Shown: one piece after another, positions 43,020 to 51,336 of the stretch | Position numbering within the stretch: position 1 is the first letter of the stretch | Layout of the letters: the number at the start of each line of letters is the position of its first letter | Assembly (NCBI RefSeq): GCF_000024425.1 | Contig: NC_013946.1 | Location: 1,984,001 to 2,048,000 of the forward strand | Reading direction: 5' to 3' | Source of the DNA: Meiothermus ruber DSM 1279 | GTDB lineage: Bacteria; Deinococcota; Deinococci; Deinococcales; Thermaceae | Length of the DNA stretch: 64,000 nucleotides | Notes under the pieces: generated by a model | Told to the model about the DNA's origin: nothing | The model's input: only the letters and a program-made list of their open reading frames with translations | Databases searched by the model: none | Made by a program: the position numbers and the translations under genes

Positions 43020-43296
43020 CGAGGTCCTCCCGGCGCATGCGCTTCAGAATCAGCTCGATGCCCGCCTGTCCGATGCCCCGCAGGGGCAGCCCGGTCAGAT
43101 ACTGCTTCATCCAGCGCCAGACCGTATCCTCGCTGGGGTAGGTGGCCTCGAGGGTGGGCTCGAGGTCGTAGGTTTTGATGTATCCATCGCCGTTTTTCCA
43201 GACCGCAAAGTGTACGCCCTTGAGTACCAGTCGTGGATGCTCGTATATCGTGACGCCTTTGCGTTTCAGCCGTTCGGTAAGTTCAGTGGCAGTCAT
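43012..43296 (-). CDS. Early phage protein, 94 residues
   Basis: MTATELTERLKRKGVTIYEHPR...WRWMKQYLTGLPLRGIGQAG. Soluble, basic; unknown. ATG 43296 is nested 14 nt inside the preceding gene. Confidence 0.6.
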   Translation of the reverse strand: MTATELTERLKRKGVTIYEHPRLVLKGVHFAVWKNGDGYIKTYDLEPTLEATYPSEDTVWRWMKQYLTGLPLRGIGQAGIELILKRMRREDLDA

Positions 43297-43573
43297 GTTC
43301 CAGCTCCAGGTGGTGCACCTGGCGGCGGGACAGCACCACCGCCAGGGTGTTTGCAGTAACTTCGAGCCAGTCGTCCAGGGTGGGCGAGTAGATCCCGAAC
43401 AGATCCACCAGTTCCCCAGGGCGGTAGCCCATCGGATGACCGGCGTCGTCCTGGTCGGGCAGCGCGGTGCGGCCCAGGTAGCGCAGGCGCAGAGCAGTGT
43501 CGTGCGCGTAGAAGAGCAGCACGGGCCGCCCGGCTTGCCGGATCGCGTCCAGAATCTCCGCAGGGGTGCGCAT
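43283..43573 (-). CDS. Early phage protein, 96 residues
   Basis: MRTPAEILDAIRQAGRPVLLF...VTANTLAVVLSRRQVHHLEL. Small alpha/beta protein, no recognised family. Weak Shine-Dalgarno, so expression may depend on coupling to the preceding gene 7 bp away. Confidence 0.55.
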   Translation of the reverse strand: MRTPAEILDAIRQAGRPVLLFYAHDTALRLRYLGRTALPDQDDAGHPMGYRPGELVDLFGIYSPTLDDWLEVTANTLAVVLSRRQVHHLELEHDCH

Positions 43574-43580
43574 GGTCGGT

Positions 43581-43820
43581 TCAGGCAGCACAGTGGAAGC
43601 AGGGGATGTCGTCCAACCGGCCGGTGTTGCCGCAGGTGGGGCAGATATAGCCCTGGAGTTGCATAATGGCGCGGATGCGTTGGGCGGCCTCCAGGGCTTC
43701 GGCCACATCGGCGTAGAGCTGAGCCCCGTAGTAGTTTCCGTTCATCTCGCACAGGCGGCCGTAGTGCCGGGCCTGCAGGGGTGTCAGGTTTTTGGCGTAG
43801 ATACGGTCAAGGCTGGTCAT
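43581..43820 (-). CDS. Early phage protein with zinc ribbon, 79 residues
   Basis: Helical N-terminus, then two Cys pairs, CPTC (Cys60, Cys63) and CFHC (Cys74, Cys77), at the C-terminus, a compact zinc ribbon. Probably binds nucleic acid or protein; function unknown. Confidence 0.65.
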   Translation of the reverse strand: MTSLDRIYAKNLTPLQARHYGRLCEMNGNYYGAQLYADVAEALEAAQRIRAIMQLQGYICPTCGNTGRLDDIPCFHCAA

Positions 43821-43932
43821 GGGTATCCTCCTCGCGGCTGTGGCGACCCGACGCGCAGAGCAGGGCCATGAGCAACGCGCCCATCAGGCCGCCGGCCGTA
43901 TATGCCAGCAACAGCCAGATCCAGTCGGTCAT
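43807..43932 (-). CDS. Single-TM microprotein, 41 residues
   Basis: MTDWIWLLLAYTAGGLMGAL begins a single TM helix, followed by a short polar tail (GRHSREEDTHDQP). Start overlaps the previous stop as ATGA, and its stop overlaps the zinc-ribbon gene start. Coupling at both ends supports it being a real gene. Confidence 0.6.
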   Translation of the reverse strand: MTDWIWLLLAYTAGGLMGALLMALLCASGRHSREEDTHDQP

Positions 43933-44102
43933 GAGATCCTCGCTTCCAGCAGGCGGTGTAGCGCTTCCCGGCGCTGGCTGGTCCGCTCCTGCAGGGCCCA
44001 GCGCCAGCGGGTATACGCCCGCTCTTCCTCGGTTGCCCCGGCAGCCCGATCAAGAAAGCGCTGTCGGGCCTCTATTTCCCGGTGCAGCTCGTTGCCCGTC
44101 AC
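43929..44102 (-). CDS. Small helical phage protein, 57 residues
   Basis: GTG 44102 overlaps the preceding stop as GTGA. The product is a charged helix (MTGNELHREIEARQRFLDRA). Coupling at both ends supports it; function unknown. Confidence 0.55.
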   Translation of the reverse strand: MTGNELHREIEARQRFLDRAAGATEEERAYTRWRWALQERTSQRREALHRLLEARIS

Positions 44103-44419
44103 GGGGTCTCGACCCCCTTCATGCGGTGAGGGTTGCGCAGGATGTCCCGCACCGCATCCTCGTTTTCCGGCCCGGTGACCCCGAACAGTTCCAGGCTGGC
44201 CACGTAGGCCGCCATCGCCCGGCGGGCAATGCGGCGCAGCTCGGCCGGTTCCAGCTCGTTGTGCTCCTTGAGCTGCCGGGCCGCGTAGATCAGGTCGGTG
44301 GCCAGGTCATGCAGGAAAAAGTAGAGCTGCTGGTGCGGTTCGACGTGCAGATTGCTGGTGATTGCCTCGAGGGCGTCCTGGCTCTGCTCGAAGGTCTGGC
44401 GCTTGGTGGGCTTTTCCAT
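44099..44419 (-). CDS. Early phage protein, 106 residues
   Basis: Helical (MEKPTKRQTFEQSQDALEAI...; LRRIARRAMAAYVASLELFG). ATG 44419 has GGAGGAAA. The same frame is open back to 44534 without a start codon; that 115-bp stretch is otherwise gene-free. Confidence 0.65.
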   Translation of the reverse strand: MEKPTKRQTFEQSQDALEAITSNLHVEPHQQLYFFLHDLATDLIYAARQLKEHNELEPAELRRIARRAMAAYVASLELFGVTGPENEDAVRDILRNPHRMKGVETP

Positions 44420-44534
44420 AGATTTCCTCCCGAGTTGGGCTATTTTGGCGAGGGTGGCGCTTTTGTCCGTTCGGGTGCGGCTCCGACTGCGTGCCGGCTC
44501 TGCCTCGCCCCAGAGGGCCCGCAGGTCGGGGTCG

Positions 44535-44768
44535 CTATGGCTGGTCAGTCTTGTAAAGGCCAACGGCGTTTTCTTCGGCATCGGGCATCTCGACGAACTC
44601 GTGGGGGTGCGCTGCCACAATGCGGCGGGCCGCCAGCATCCGCAGGTAGTGCTGCTCGGCGTCGGAATAGTGCATCTTTCCTTTGCGGACGAGCTGGTTG
44701 TACACGCGGCGGCGTAGGGCCAGTTCCCGGTCGATTTCCTGTAGAACCTGAGCGAGTGAGAATTCCAT
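44535..44768 (-). CDS. Early phage protein, 77 residues
   Basis: Helical (MEFSLAQVLQEIDRELALRR), then a less ordered tail. Unknown. Confidence 0.6.
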   Translation of the reverse strand: MEFSLAQVLQEIDRELALRRRVYNQLVRKGKMHYSDAEQHYLRMLAARRIVAAHPHEFVEMPDAEENAVGLYKTDQP

Positions 44769-44781
44769 AGACCTACCCCGT

Positions 44782-45216
44782 CTATGCCAGCGGGCGGCCG
44801 GTGGTGAGCTGGTTGGCCAGCTTCACCTCGGTCAGCACGCGCTCCAGCAGTTCGGCGTATTTGCCCTCCAGGGCGGCCCGCAGGCTTTGGTGCTCGTCCT
44901 GAAGTTCGTCTTTCTCCACCTGGAGCTTGTCGATGGCCGCTTGTAGTTGTTTCAGTCGTTTGTTGTCCTCCTCCCACTGGACGTCTTCAAACACCGCCAC
45001 CGTCAGGAAGTCCTCCTGTGCGGCTGCTTTGGTCAGCGCGGCAAATTCCGGTGTCTTGCGGGCCAGCAGCCGGGCCTGCGCCGCCCGTTTCTTCAGGTCG
45101 TCTTCCAGGTCGCGCTTTTCGGCTCGCAACGCGGTGAGCTGCCGCCCTACCCGGGCGATCTCCCGGGGTAGGGCCAGCAGACGGGTGATGTGTTGTTGGG
45201 TTTGGGGGTCAAGCAT
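44782..45216 (-). CDS. Early phage coiled-coil protein, 144 residues
   Basis: Two coiled coils (VGRQLTALRAEKRDLEDDLK; DNKRLKQLQAAIDKLQVEK). ATG 45216 is preceded by GAGGG and overlaps the preceding stop by 8 nt. The place after B is where Mu carries Gam (DNA-end protector), but I cannot confirm homology. Confidence 0.62.
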   Translation of the reverse strand: MLDPQTQQHITRLLALPREIARVGRQLTALRAEKRDLEDDLKKRAAQARLLARKTPEFAALTKAAAQEDFLTVAVFEDVQWEEDNKRLKQLQAAIDKLQVEKDELQDEHQSLRAALEGKYAELLERVLTEVKLANQLTTGRPLA

Positions 45217-45595
45217 GATTAATTCCCTCCTGAACAGCATTTATGTATTCGTCATCTGTTTCCGCTGGCACAGCCAGTACGTTCCGACGAATCTGTCCCC
45301 ACTTACCGGAATGAATCAGGATCTCAATCTGTATCTCAACTAATCTCACAGGAGATAACGTTCCCATAAAAAAACTGGGCCTGAGGTCCTTAACTTGAAG
45401 AACATCGCCGACCTGCAACCACGCCAAGTCCAGCGGCAGGCCTACCAGCGGTTTTTTGGGCCAGGATTCACCGTCCTCGCTCAGGTAGATAAACGTTCCG
45501 GCGTCTTTGGTCACGGGAATCTCCTCGCCCCTATCGTCGGTAACGCTCTTGGGGAGTTGTTGTTTGTTGCGTCCACTCAGGTGTCGGCGTGCCAT
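45209..45595 (-). CDS. Early phage protein, 128 residues
   Basis: Basic N-terminus (MARRHLSGRNKQQLPKSV), beta-rich core (LVGLPLDLAWLQVGDVLQV; VRLVEIQIEILIHSGKWGQ). Starts on the last base of the preceding stop (TAATG). No recognised family. Confidence 0.6.
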   Translation of the reverse strand: MARRHLSGRNKQQLPKSVTDDRGEEIPVTKDAGTFIYLSEDGESWPKKPLVGLPLDLAWLQVGDVLQVKDLRPSFFMGTLSPVRLVEIQIEILIHSGKWGQIRRNVLAVPAETDDEYINAVQEGINHA

Positions 45596-45702
45596 TAGCG
45601 CCCCCAGTAAATGATTGCAATGATGATGCCTGCTCCAAAGGCACCGGTGGCGATATCGCGGGCCAGGTCTATCCAGCTATAGGGTCGTTTCAGTCGTTTC
45701 AT
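45595..45702 (-). CDS. Single-TM microprotein, 35 residues
   Basis: MKRLKRPYSWIDLARDIATG leads into a short TM (AFGAGIIIAIIYWGR). ATG 45702 follows AGGAGGAAG and overlaps the B stop as ATGA, and its stop overlaps the next start. Strong signals for a gene of this size; function unknown. Confidence 0.65.
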   Translation of the reverse strand: MKRLKRPYSWIDLARDIATGAFGAGIIIAIIYWGR

Positions 45703-46505
45703 TTGCTTCCTCCTGTCAGGTTGAGAAGTGCCGCCGCCTCATCCACGTTCTGTGGTTCGATATGTGCCCGAGTGAACCTGGGCTGGTTTTCGTCTATCTC
45801 GGCATTCAAGGTCTCCAGCGCGTCGTCCAGGCTCCGTATGAGGTTCTCGATGTCCCGCATCACCCCGCCGGTGTGGGCGTAGATGGATTTGAGGGTGGCG
45901 GGGCTAAACCCGCTCTGGGCGTACAGCCGGGCGAACTCAGGCTGTTTGAGCGGCATGGCCTGGGCCACGATGCCGATGCGGCTCTCGATATCCCGGTAAC
46001 GGCGCACCAGGGGCACGTACTCGTCCATCGTGCACAGCACGATCGTGGATTTGGTCTCGTCGGCCAGGTATTTGGCGGTGCCCAGGGTACTGCGGGGGAT
46101 GTTCTCGATGTCGTCCAGGATGATCAGCCGGGGGTTGCGGCGCAGGCTCTCCACCACGATGTTCAACAGCACGTGATAGCGCTCCACCTGCGTGATCTGG
46201 AGCCGCTCCGCTGCGGCCCGCACCAGAGCTGGTGCGGAGAAGTCGGGGTAGCAGCGGATGTAGGCCCCGCCCGTCTGTTCGGCCAGGTTTTTCAGAGTAG
46301 CGGTCTTCCCCACCCCTGCGGGCCCGTGTATCAGCACGAACTTAAACTGGCGCTTGAGTCCAAAGCGCACCCGTTCTGTAATGATGCGCGTCGCGGTGGT
46401 GTTGAGCAGGTCGGGCCGGTCCTCCGGCAGTAGGACGCCCTCCCCCACCGCCCGGGCGATGGCTTGACGAATCATCTCCAGGGATCCCAAAATAGGTTCT
46501 GTCAT
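45699..46505 (-). CDS. Transposition ATPase B (MuB-like AAA+)
   Basis: 268 residues. Walker A GPAGVGKT (61-68), Walker B LIILDD (Asp131, Asp132), sensor region STIVLCTMDEY. N-terminal segment contains a region preceding the P-loop as in MuB/TniB-type ATPases. Picks target DNA and activates transposase A in Mu-like elements. ATG 46505 with AAAGGAGAAG. Intact, though its partner A is interrupted. Confidence 0.85.
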   Translation of the reverse strand: MTEPILGSLEMIRQAIARAVGEGVLLPEDRPDLLNTTATRIITERVRFGLKRQFKFVLIHGPAGVGKTATLKNLAEQTGGAYIRCYPDFSAPALVRAAAERLQITQVERYHVLLNIVVESLRRNPRLIILDDIENIPRSTLGTAKYLADETKSTIVLCTMDEYVPLVRRYRDIESRIGIVAQAMPLKQPEFARLYAQSGFSPATLKSIYAHTGGVMRDIENLIRSLDDALETLNAEIDENQPRFTRAHIEPQNVDEAAALLNLTGGSK

Positions 46506-47967
46506 CTTTTCTTCTCCTTTCGGCACGGCCCTCGATTATTCCTCTCCGAATCCAAAGGGGTCGGGGGCCGATGTGCCCATGCCTAGGTTCGCCAGGGCGC
46601 GGCTCACGGGGTTGTCGCTCTGGCGCAGCTTCTCTATCAGTTCAGCCTGGCTTTCAGCGGCTTTAGCCGCGGCCTGGGCCGGGGTCTCGCGTTTCAGTTC
46701 GGCTTTAGGGCCTCGCAATTCCAGGGCGATGGGCTCAGCAGGAACGGCGGAACCTTTCGCCAGAACTGCGTCCTGCCGCCAGCTCGGGTTGAGGTACTGG
46801 TGACGGAATTTTTCGGCCTGGGCGAATAAGTCCTTGATGGCTGTTTTATTGGCCCGGCGCTGGGATCTGGCCTCCGGTGACAGGGCGTTCTCGGGCGCGG
46901 GAAAGGCCTGGCCTAGCTCAAGAAGGGTGCCGTTGGGCTGCTGTATATATAGGTTGACGATCGGCTCCCCGGTCATCGGGTGTTCGTACTCAGACACCAC
47001 CACCGTGCGGTTTTGGTAGAGCATCAGGGTGCCGTCGGGCAAAGTGTAGCGCTGGTTTTTCCAGCGGATCTCGCCGTTGCCCGTCACGGTGCGTTCCTCG
47101 CTTTCGGCAAATATCTCCAGCAGGTCGCGCAGGTTGTATTGAATCTGGGTTTCGGGCGGGACTTCCCGCAAGAACAGTTCGGCTCGGGTACAGCCACCGG
47201 GCAAAATCCGCGCGTGGTAGTCGTTTTGCAGCCAGTTCAGCGCCTCCTGTTTGTATTCTTCCTCCAGCAGCAGCCGGTTGCCCCGCCCGGGGTCGGCCTC
47301 CCGAGGGCAGCCCTTCTCCCACCAGGTGCGGGTGTTTTGGATCAGCCGGGCCAGCTCCCAGTCGTTGCGCTGGCTGGCATCCTCCCCGGCGTAGCCAGGC
47401 AGGGTGCGCTCCCAGGCGTGAAAGAGTTTGTGGAAATTCTCAATTTTCCCCCGGGTATGGCTCACCCAGGCCGGTGAGGTGCTGGTCTCGATGCCCAGGG
47501 TGGCCAGGCCGCGCTGGGTGGCCTCGGCAATATAGGACGAACCGTTGTCGTGGTAGATGCGTTTGGGTTTCCCGTATATGTTCCACCCGCCCGGTTTGGG
47601 GAAGAGGCCCAGAATGAGCAGGCGGGTGGTCGGGCGGCGGCTTTCCTCTCTGCTAAAAACCAGGGCGGGAATGGCCCCGGTGTAGTGGTCAATGCAGTCG
47701 TGAATCCGCAGGCGGAATGCGCTGGGCTCGGTGTCTGTGGCGCGGGCATAGCCCCAGACCAGGGTGTCGCAGCGGGTCATATCCATCTGCCAGAGTTCGT
47801 TGGGATGGGTCGCCACCACCGCCCCCGACCAGGTGCGCATAAACTCCCGCCGCTGGTCTTCGTTCATCAGGGCCGCCCGGGTCACGGGGTGCGCCTCGAG
47901 GCGGCGGCGCACGTCCCGTACTCCCCGAACGCTGAAGGTGCGCACGTAGTTTTTGCGCCTATATATA

Positions 47968-48855
47968 ACCCAAGTTGCCACCTACAAAATACTAGCCAGC
48001 CGCCTGAAGTTGTGGGCAAAGATGAAGCCCCACACCTTGAGCACAAAGCCCTGGAGGGTCGTGGCATGTATGCGCTTGGGGAATAGTTCCGTCAGGGCAG
48101 CACCCACCGACTCGATAATCTTCCTGCCCACGGTGGCTATGAACTGACCGGGTGGGTGGTAGCGCTTGGAGTTCCCCTTGCGGATGGCACGCAGCCGGAT
48201 GCCCTCAGCCATGGCCAGGTCATCTTCGGCCTGATAGTCGGTGTACCCCCGATCCACGTACAGCTCGCTTCCCTGCGGCAAGTCCAGCGGCAGCCGATAC
48301 AACCCCTCCACGTCCGCGGTAGCGCCAGGGGTGAGGAGAACTTCGCTGATCCACTGGTTATCCGTGCAGACCAGGTGGAGCTTGAGTCCGTGGAAGTAGC
48401 TGCGTTTGCTGGGAATGTAGCCCCGGTATACGCGGGCTGGGGCCAGGCGGCAACGGGGCGCGCGGATGTTTTCACAGACCGGCAGGGGTAAGGTGTCGAG
48501 GATGTAGTGCTCCACTGAGCTTAGCTGCTCCCATAAAGTCTTGCTCAGGGACAATAGCAGCGGTATCCAGTGGGCCAGGCTGTGCAGCCGTCGGCTGAAG
48601 CGGCTGGGGGAGGGGATGTAGCTGAAAAGACCCTGCTCTTTGGCATAGATCAGGGCGTGCTTGTGCTTTCCAGCGAAAGCCAGGGCGGCCAGAATCCAGA
48701 GGGTGAGGACGACGCTGGCGGGGGTCTTGCTCTGGGGGTCGTCCTTGTGTCCGAGGGTCTTGAGCAGATCGTCTATAATGCAGAAGGCCACTAGAACAGT
48801 CCAGTTCATAGTGGCCTTTATTTTCTGCGTAGTCAGGATAGGTGGCAACTTGAGT
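47968..48855 (-). mobile_element. Complete IS982-like insertion sequence, 888 bp
   Basis: Terminal inverted repeats of 17 bp match with one difference (ACCCAAGTTGCCACCTA at 47968; ACTCAAGTTGCCACCTA read from 48855). An 8-bp duplication TATATATA flanks it (47960-47967 and 48856-48863). The transposase gene fills it. The TSD and intact ends suggest recent insertion. Confidence 0.93.
47982..48809 (-). CDS. IS982-family transposase
   Basis: 275 residues. DDE elements: Asp in YILDTLPLPVC, Asp in LYVDRGYTDYQ, Glu in GRKIIESVGAAL. Also KRSYFHGLKLHLV, typical of the family. ATG 48809 follows AAAGG; a TTG at 48848 is in the inverted repeat and is less likely. The gene looks intact. Confidence 0.87.
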   Translation of the reverse strand: MNWTVLVAFCIIDDLLKTLGHKDDPQSKTPASVVLTLWILAALAFAGKHKHALIYAKEQGLFSYIPSPSRFSRRLHSLAHWIPLLLSLSKTLWEQLSSVEHYILDTLPLPVCENIRAPRCRLAPARVYRGYIPSKRSYFHGLKLHLVCTDNQWISEVLLTPGATADVEGLYRLPLDLPQGSELYVDRGYTDYQAEDDLAMAEGIRLRAIRKGNSKRYHPPGQFIATVGRKIIESVGAALTELFPKRIHATTLQGFVLKVWGFIFAHNFRRLASIL

Positions 48856-49493
48856 TATATATAAGGATGTCGGGATTCGCTACCTGCAGCCAGCGGTGAA
48901 TCATCCAGGCGCTCGCTTGCGGATGATGCAGCCACAAGCTGATGACGGCCTCCAACAGCTCCGTGGGAATGTGCAGGGAGCCTGCATCTGCCCGGCGGGC
49001 AAAAAAATGTCTGGCCGACATTTTGAGCCAGTTGTATGCCGTTTTAGCAGATACCCCCTCAGCGCGCGCAAAGGCTGCGATGGTTTGTGTGCGTTCGCCC
49101 CGTGGGATCTGGGCCAGCCGCCGCCGCAACTGCTCAATGCGCTCCCACAGGGCCAGGTCGTCGGGGTCTGCCTGGCGTAGGTCTGGCAGCACGGGCCGGT
49201 CGGCGAGGGCACTGGGGATCACGCTGTCGCTGGTTGGTTCAGCTTGAAGAGCGGTCGTGGGTGTAGGCAGGATAATCTCGGGGGCGGGCTCGAGGTCGGG
49301 CTGTGGGAGTGGGTGTATGGGTGGGCCCCAGATTTGTTCGATGCTGGACGGGTCGAACAGTAATACTGGACGACCTTTCTCAATAACTCGCTCGCAGTAA
49401 ACTCCCGGGGTGGATTGCAGGCGTCGCACAGCCCTCTCATTGCGCTCCCAGGCCGCTGCTATCTCGCTGGTGCTGTAAAGCCGTAGCGGAAAC

Positions 49494-49754
49494 CTACTTT
49501 TTTCTGGCTGCATAGGTTTTCTCCGAAGAGATTTTTTCGATACGATGAACCAGGTAACTAGTTTTTACTCCCAGGGCCCGAGCAAGCCGCTGCAGAATAT
49601 GCAATCCAATCTGCTCTCCCTTTTTTCCAGAAAGCAGTTCATAGATGTAACCATTCGCAACACCCGACTTTTTGCTCAATACGTTTGCACTCATTTTACG
49701 CCTATCCATAAGTTCGGATAGAGCTTGTGCAATTTCGTTTGGGTGTTCTCTCAT
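49494..49754 (-). CDS. Cro/Ner-like helix-turn-helix regulator
   Basis: 86 residues with an XRE-type HTH (MDRRKMSANVLSKKSGVANG, then YIYELLSGKKGEQIGLHIL). First gene of the early leftward operon, as ner in Mu. ATG 49754 lies 8 nt after a -10 box, so the mRNA is probably leaderless. Its 3' end overlaps the transposase start by 20 nt. More AT-rich than the late genes. Confidence 0.85.
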   Translation of the reverse strand: MREHPNEIAQALSELMDRRKMSANVLSKKSGVANGYIYELLSGKKGEQIGLHILQRLARALGVKTSYLVHRIEKISSEKTYAARKK

Positions 49755-49792
49755 AGGAGACTATGATATTCTCCTATGAGCCATTTGGTCAA
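49739..49792. promoter_or_regulatory. Divergent overlapping early and repressor promoters with palindromic operator
   Basis: Rightward: TTGGGT (49739-49744), 17 nt, TATGAT (49762-49767), ATG 8 nt later at 49776. Leftward: TTGACC (49792-49787), 18 nt, TATCAT (49768-49763), ATG 8 nt later at 49754. The two -10 boxes overlap. A perfect palindrome CATAGGAGA/TCTCCTATG (49752-49760, 49770-49778) encloses them and contains both start codons. Confidence 0.78.
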
Positions 49793-50501
49793 GCGTCATC
49801 GAATCGGCACAATCGGTATGGGTAGACCTCGAAAGTACCCGATATTAAATGGGCCCGTCAACGATCTAATCTTCGCCGCAATGAGGCGTGATGGGATCTC
49901 AAAGCCCAATGAGTGGGCTGATAAGTGGGGCATAGGTCGAACTGCTCTACGCACCGCAATGGTTGGACGACAATCGGCAGCTGGCACCTGGGTTCGCCCT
50001 GATATTAGAACCCTATGGCGACTTGCTAAGGCATTAGACGTACCTCTTGTTTACCTAATTGAGCGGTTCTACGATGACCTGGAAGATGTCGAAGCTCTTT
50101 GGCCCCAGATTCCAATTATTGGTTGGGTAGGCGCTGGGAGCGGCAGTGAAGAGGATATCCGAGAAAAGTACGTCCCGGTAGATATGGATATTGCTTTGCG
50201 GGGGAGCGCAGTAGCGTTCAAGGTTCGCGGCAACTCTATGTGCGCAGGCCCAAAGCCCATCTGTGATGGCGATGTGATCATAGTAGATTGCCGAAATAAG
50301 GGCAGGGTTGGTTCAAGGGTTGTCGCTCGCCTTGCTGATGGCAACTATGTCTGCAAGTTGCTAAAGCATGGCCCTAATGGAAACTATTTGGTCAGCGCCA
50401 ACCCATCATCAGATAATTCTTATCCTGATGTTATTCCAGCCTCCTCTGTTAAGGAGATAGTTGGAAAGGTGATTGAAGTTCGCTCATCTGATTCCCTTTA
50501 G
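49776..50501 (+). CDS. LexA/CI-type phage repressor (S24 peptidase)
   Basis: 241 residues. HTH region in the first 95 (ISKPNEWADKWGIGRTALRT), then a self-cleaving S24 domain: cleavage site Ala120-Gly121, nucleophile Ser154 in VRGNSMCAG, base Lys194 in NYVCKLLK. Such repressors are cleaved after RecA activation, so induction by DNA damage is expected. ATG 49776 would be leaderless; ATG at residue 15 is an alternative. Transcribed toward the phage end, opposite to all other phage genes. All active-site residues are present. Confidence 0.88.
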   Translation: MSHLVKRHRIGTIGMGRPRKYPILNGPVNDLIFAAMRRDGISKPNEWADKWGIGRTALRTAMVGRQSAAGTWVRPDIRTLWRLAKALDVPLVYLIERFYDDLEDVEALWPQIPIIGWVGAGSGSEEDIREKYVPVDMDIALRGSAVAFKVRGNSMCAGPKPICDGDVIIVDCRNKGRVGSRVVARLADGNYVCKLLKHGPNGNYLVSANPSSDNSYPDVIPASSVKEIVGKVIEVRSSDSL

Positions 50502-50505
50502 AGAT

Positions 50506-51215
50506 TCAACACGCCCACCTCCCGCCCTCGAGCCTCTTCCTTGAGGGCGAGATACGTTTCGGTTCATTCAACCCCAATTCGGAAAAACAACTCCACCCTA
50601 TCTCTAGCGTGCGTCCATAAGAGATCAGGAGCTTCCAGGCAGGGTCGTGCTCCATCCGCATGCGCAGACCGTAGCCCAGCAATACCGCATAGATGTGAAA
50701 GATTAGCCCCCGGGTCTTGCGGTAGGGGCGTTCGCTCAGCCCCAGTCGATCCAGGCTGGAAAAGACGCTCTCGACGATCCGGTGTCCTTGCCACAGGCGC
50801 TTCTCCCGCTGACTGAAGGGCCTCATGTTTCGTCTAGGCTTGGCAATCAGATCCACCCCGCACCGGGCCGCTTCCGGCTCAGGTAGCCCTTGTCTCCTGT
50901 GACCACCACATACTTCAACCCCCGTAGCAGCCGCACGGCCACCACCACATCATGCTCCTGGGCTGGGCGCAACAGCACCCGGCGCAAATAGCCCCGGTCG
51001 TCCACCTGGGCGTGCAAGCGCAATCCGTAAAAGTACGTGCGGTTGGCATGATCCCGCCCTATACGGCCGGGGAGTCTAACCCGCTTAGCCCGCGCCAGGG
51101 CGGCGGTGGGCAACTTCTTGGAATCCATGCGCAGGCGCGATGGGGGATTCAGGAGACCGGCCAGGGCCTTGACGGCCAGCACCACCTGCCCCAGCAGCTG
51201 GCTTGCATATTTATT
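50506..51215 (-). pseudogene. Remnant of a second IS982-like transposase, truncated and frameshifted
   Basis: The upstream piece (to 50847) has RLRMDSKKLPTAAL, RTYFYGLRLHAQVDDRGY and VVVTGDKGYLSRK; the downstream piece (50856-50506) has AKPRRNMRPFSQRE and GHRIVESVFSSLDR. The frames are offset by one base at about 50850, and the N-terminal ~100 residues are missing. Its sequence differs from the complete IS at 47968. The right limit near 51215 is my estimate, where the TGTCCGCA array begins. Confidence 0.75.
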
Positions 51216-51336
51216 TGTCCGCACAAATGTCCGCACCTGTCCGTGCGGACATTTGTGGGATGAACTGCATTTGTTCATTTTTACGATGCGGATCGATGTC
51301 CGCATAACCTCATTGGACTACAGGTTTTTGTCCGCA
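51216..51336. repeat. Array of five TGTCCGCA motifs with a 15-bp perfect inverted repeat
   Basis: TGTCCGCA at 51216, 51228, 51297 and 51329, and its complement at 51244-51251. CACAAATGTCCGCAC (51222-51236) and GTGCGGACATTTGTG (51243-51257) form a perfect palindrome with a 6-nt centre. Likely binding sites of a phage or host regulator, or a transposition enhancer; distinct from the operator at 49752-49778. Confidence 0.7.

Larger units (their letters stand above)
46536..49513 (-). pseudogene. Mu-type transposase A, interrupted by an IS982-like element
   Basis: DDE transposase that cuts and joins the prophage ends. Without the IS and one TSD copy the two pieces join in frame (ILIY then RRKNYVRTF) as one 693-residue protein. 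The N-terminal DNA-binding region (from MQPEKSRFPLRLYSTSEIA) is followed by a further helix-turn-helix (ARAEGVSAKTAYNWLKMS). Catalytic residues are Asp279 (WQMDMTRCD), Asp357 (YHDNGSSY) and Glu393 (RGKIENFH), spacing D-x35-E. The piece 46536-47981 could be translated alone but lacks the end-binding domain. Confidence 0.88.

Noticed and set aside
48810-48848. TTG start of the IS transposase at 48848
   Set aside because: Would place the N-terminus in the terminal inverted repeat; ATG 48809 has AAAGG and fits better.
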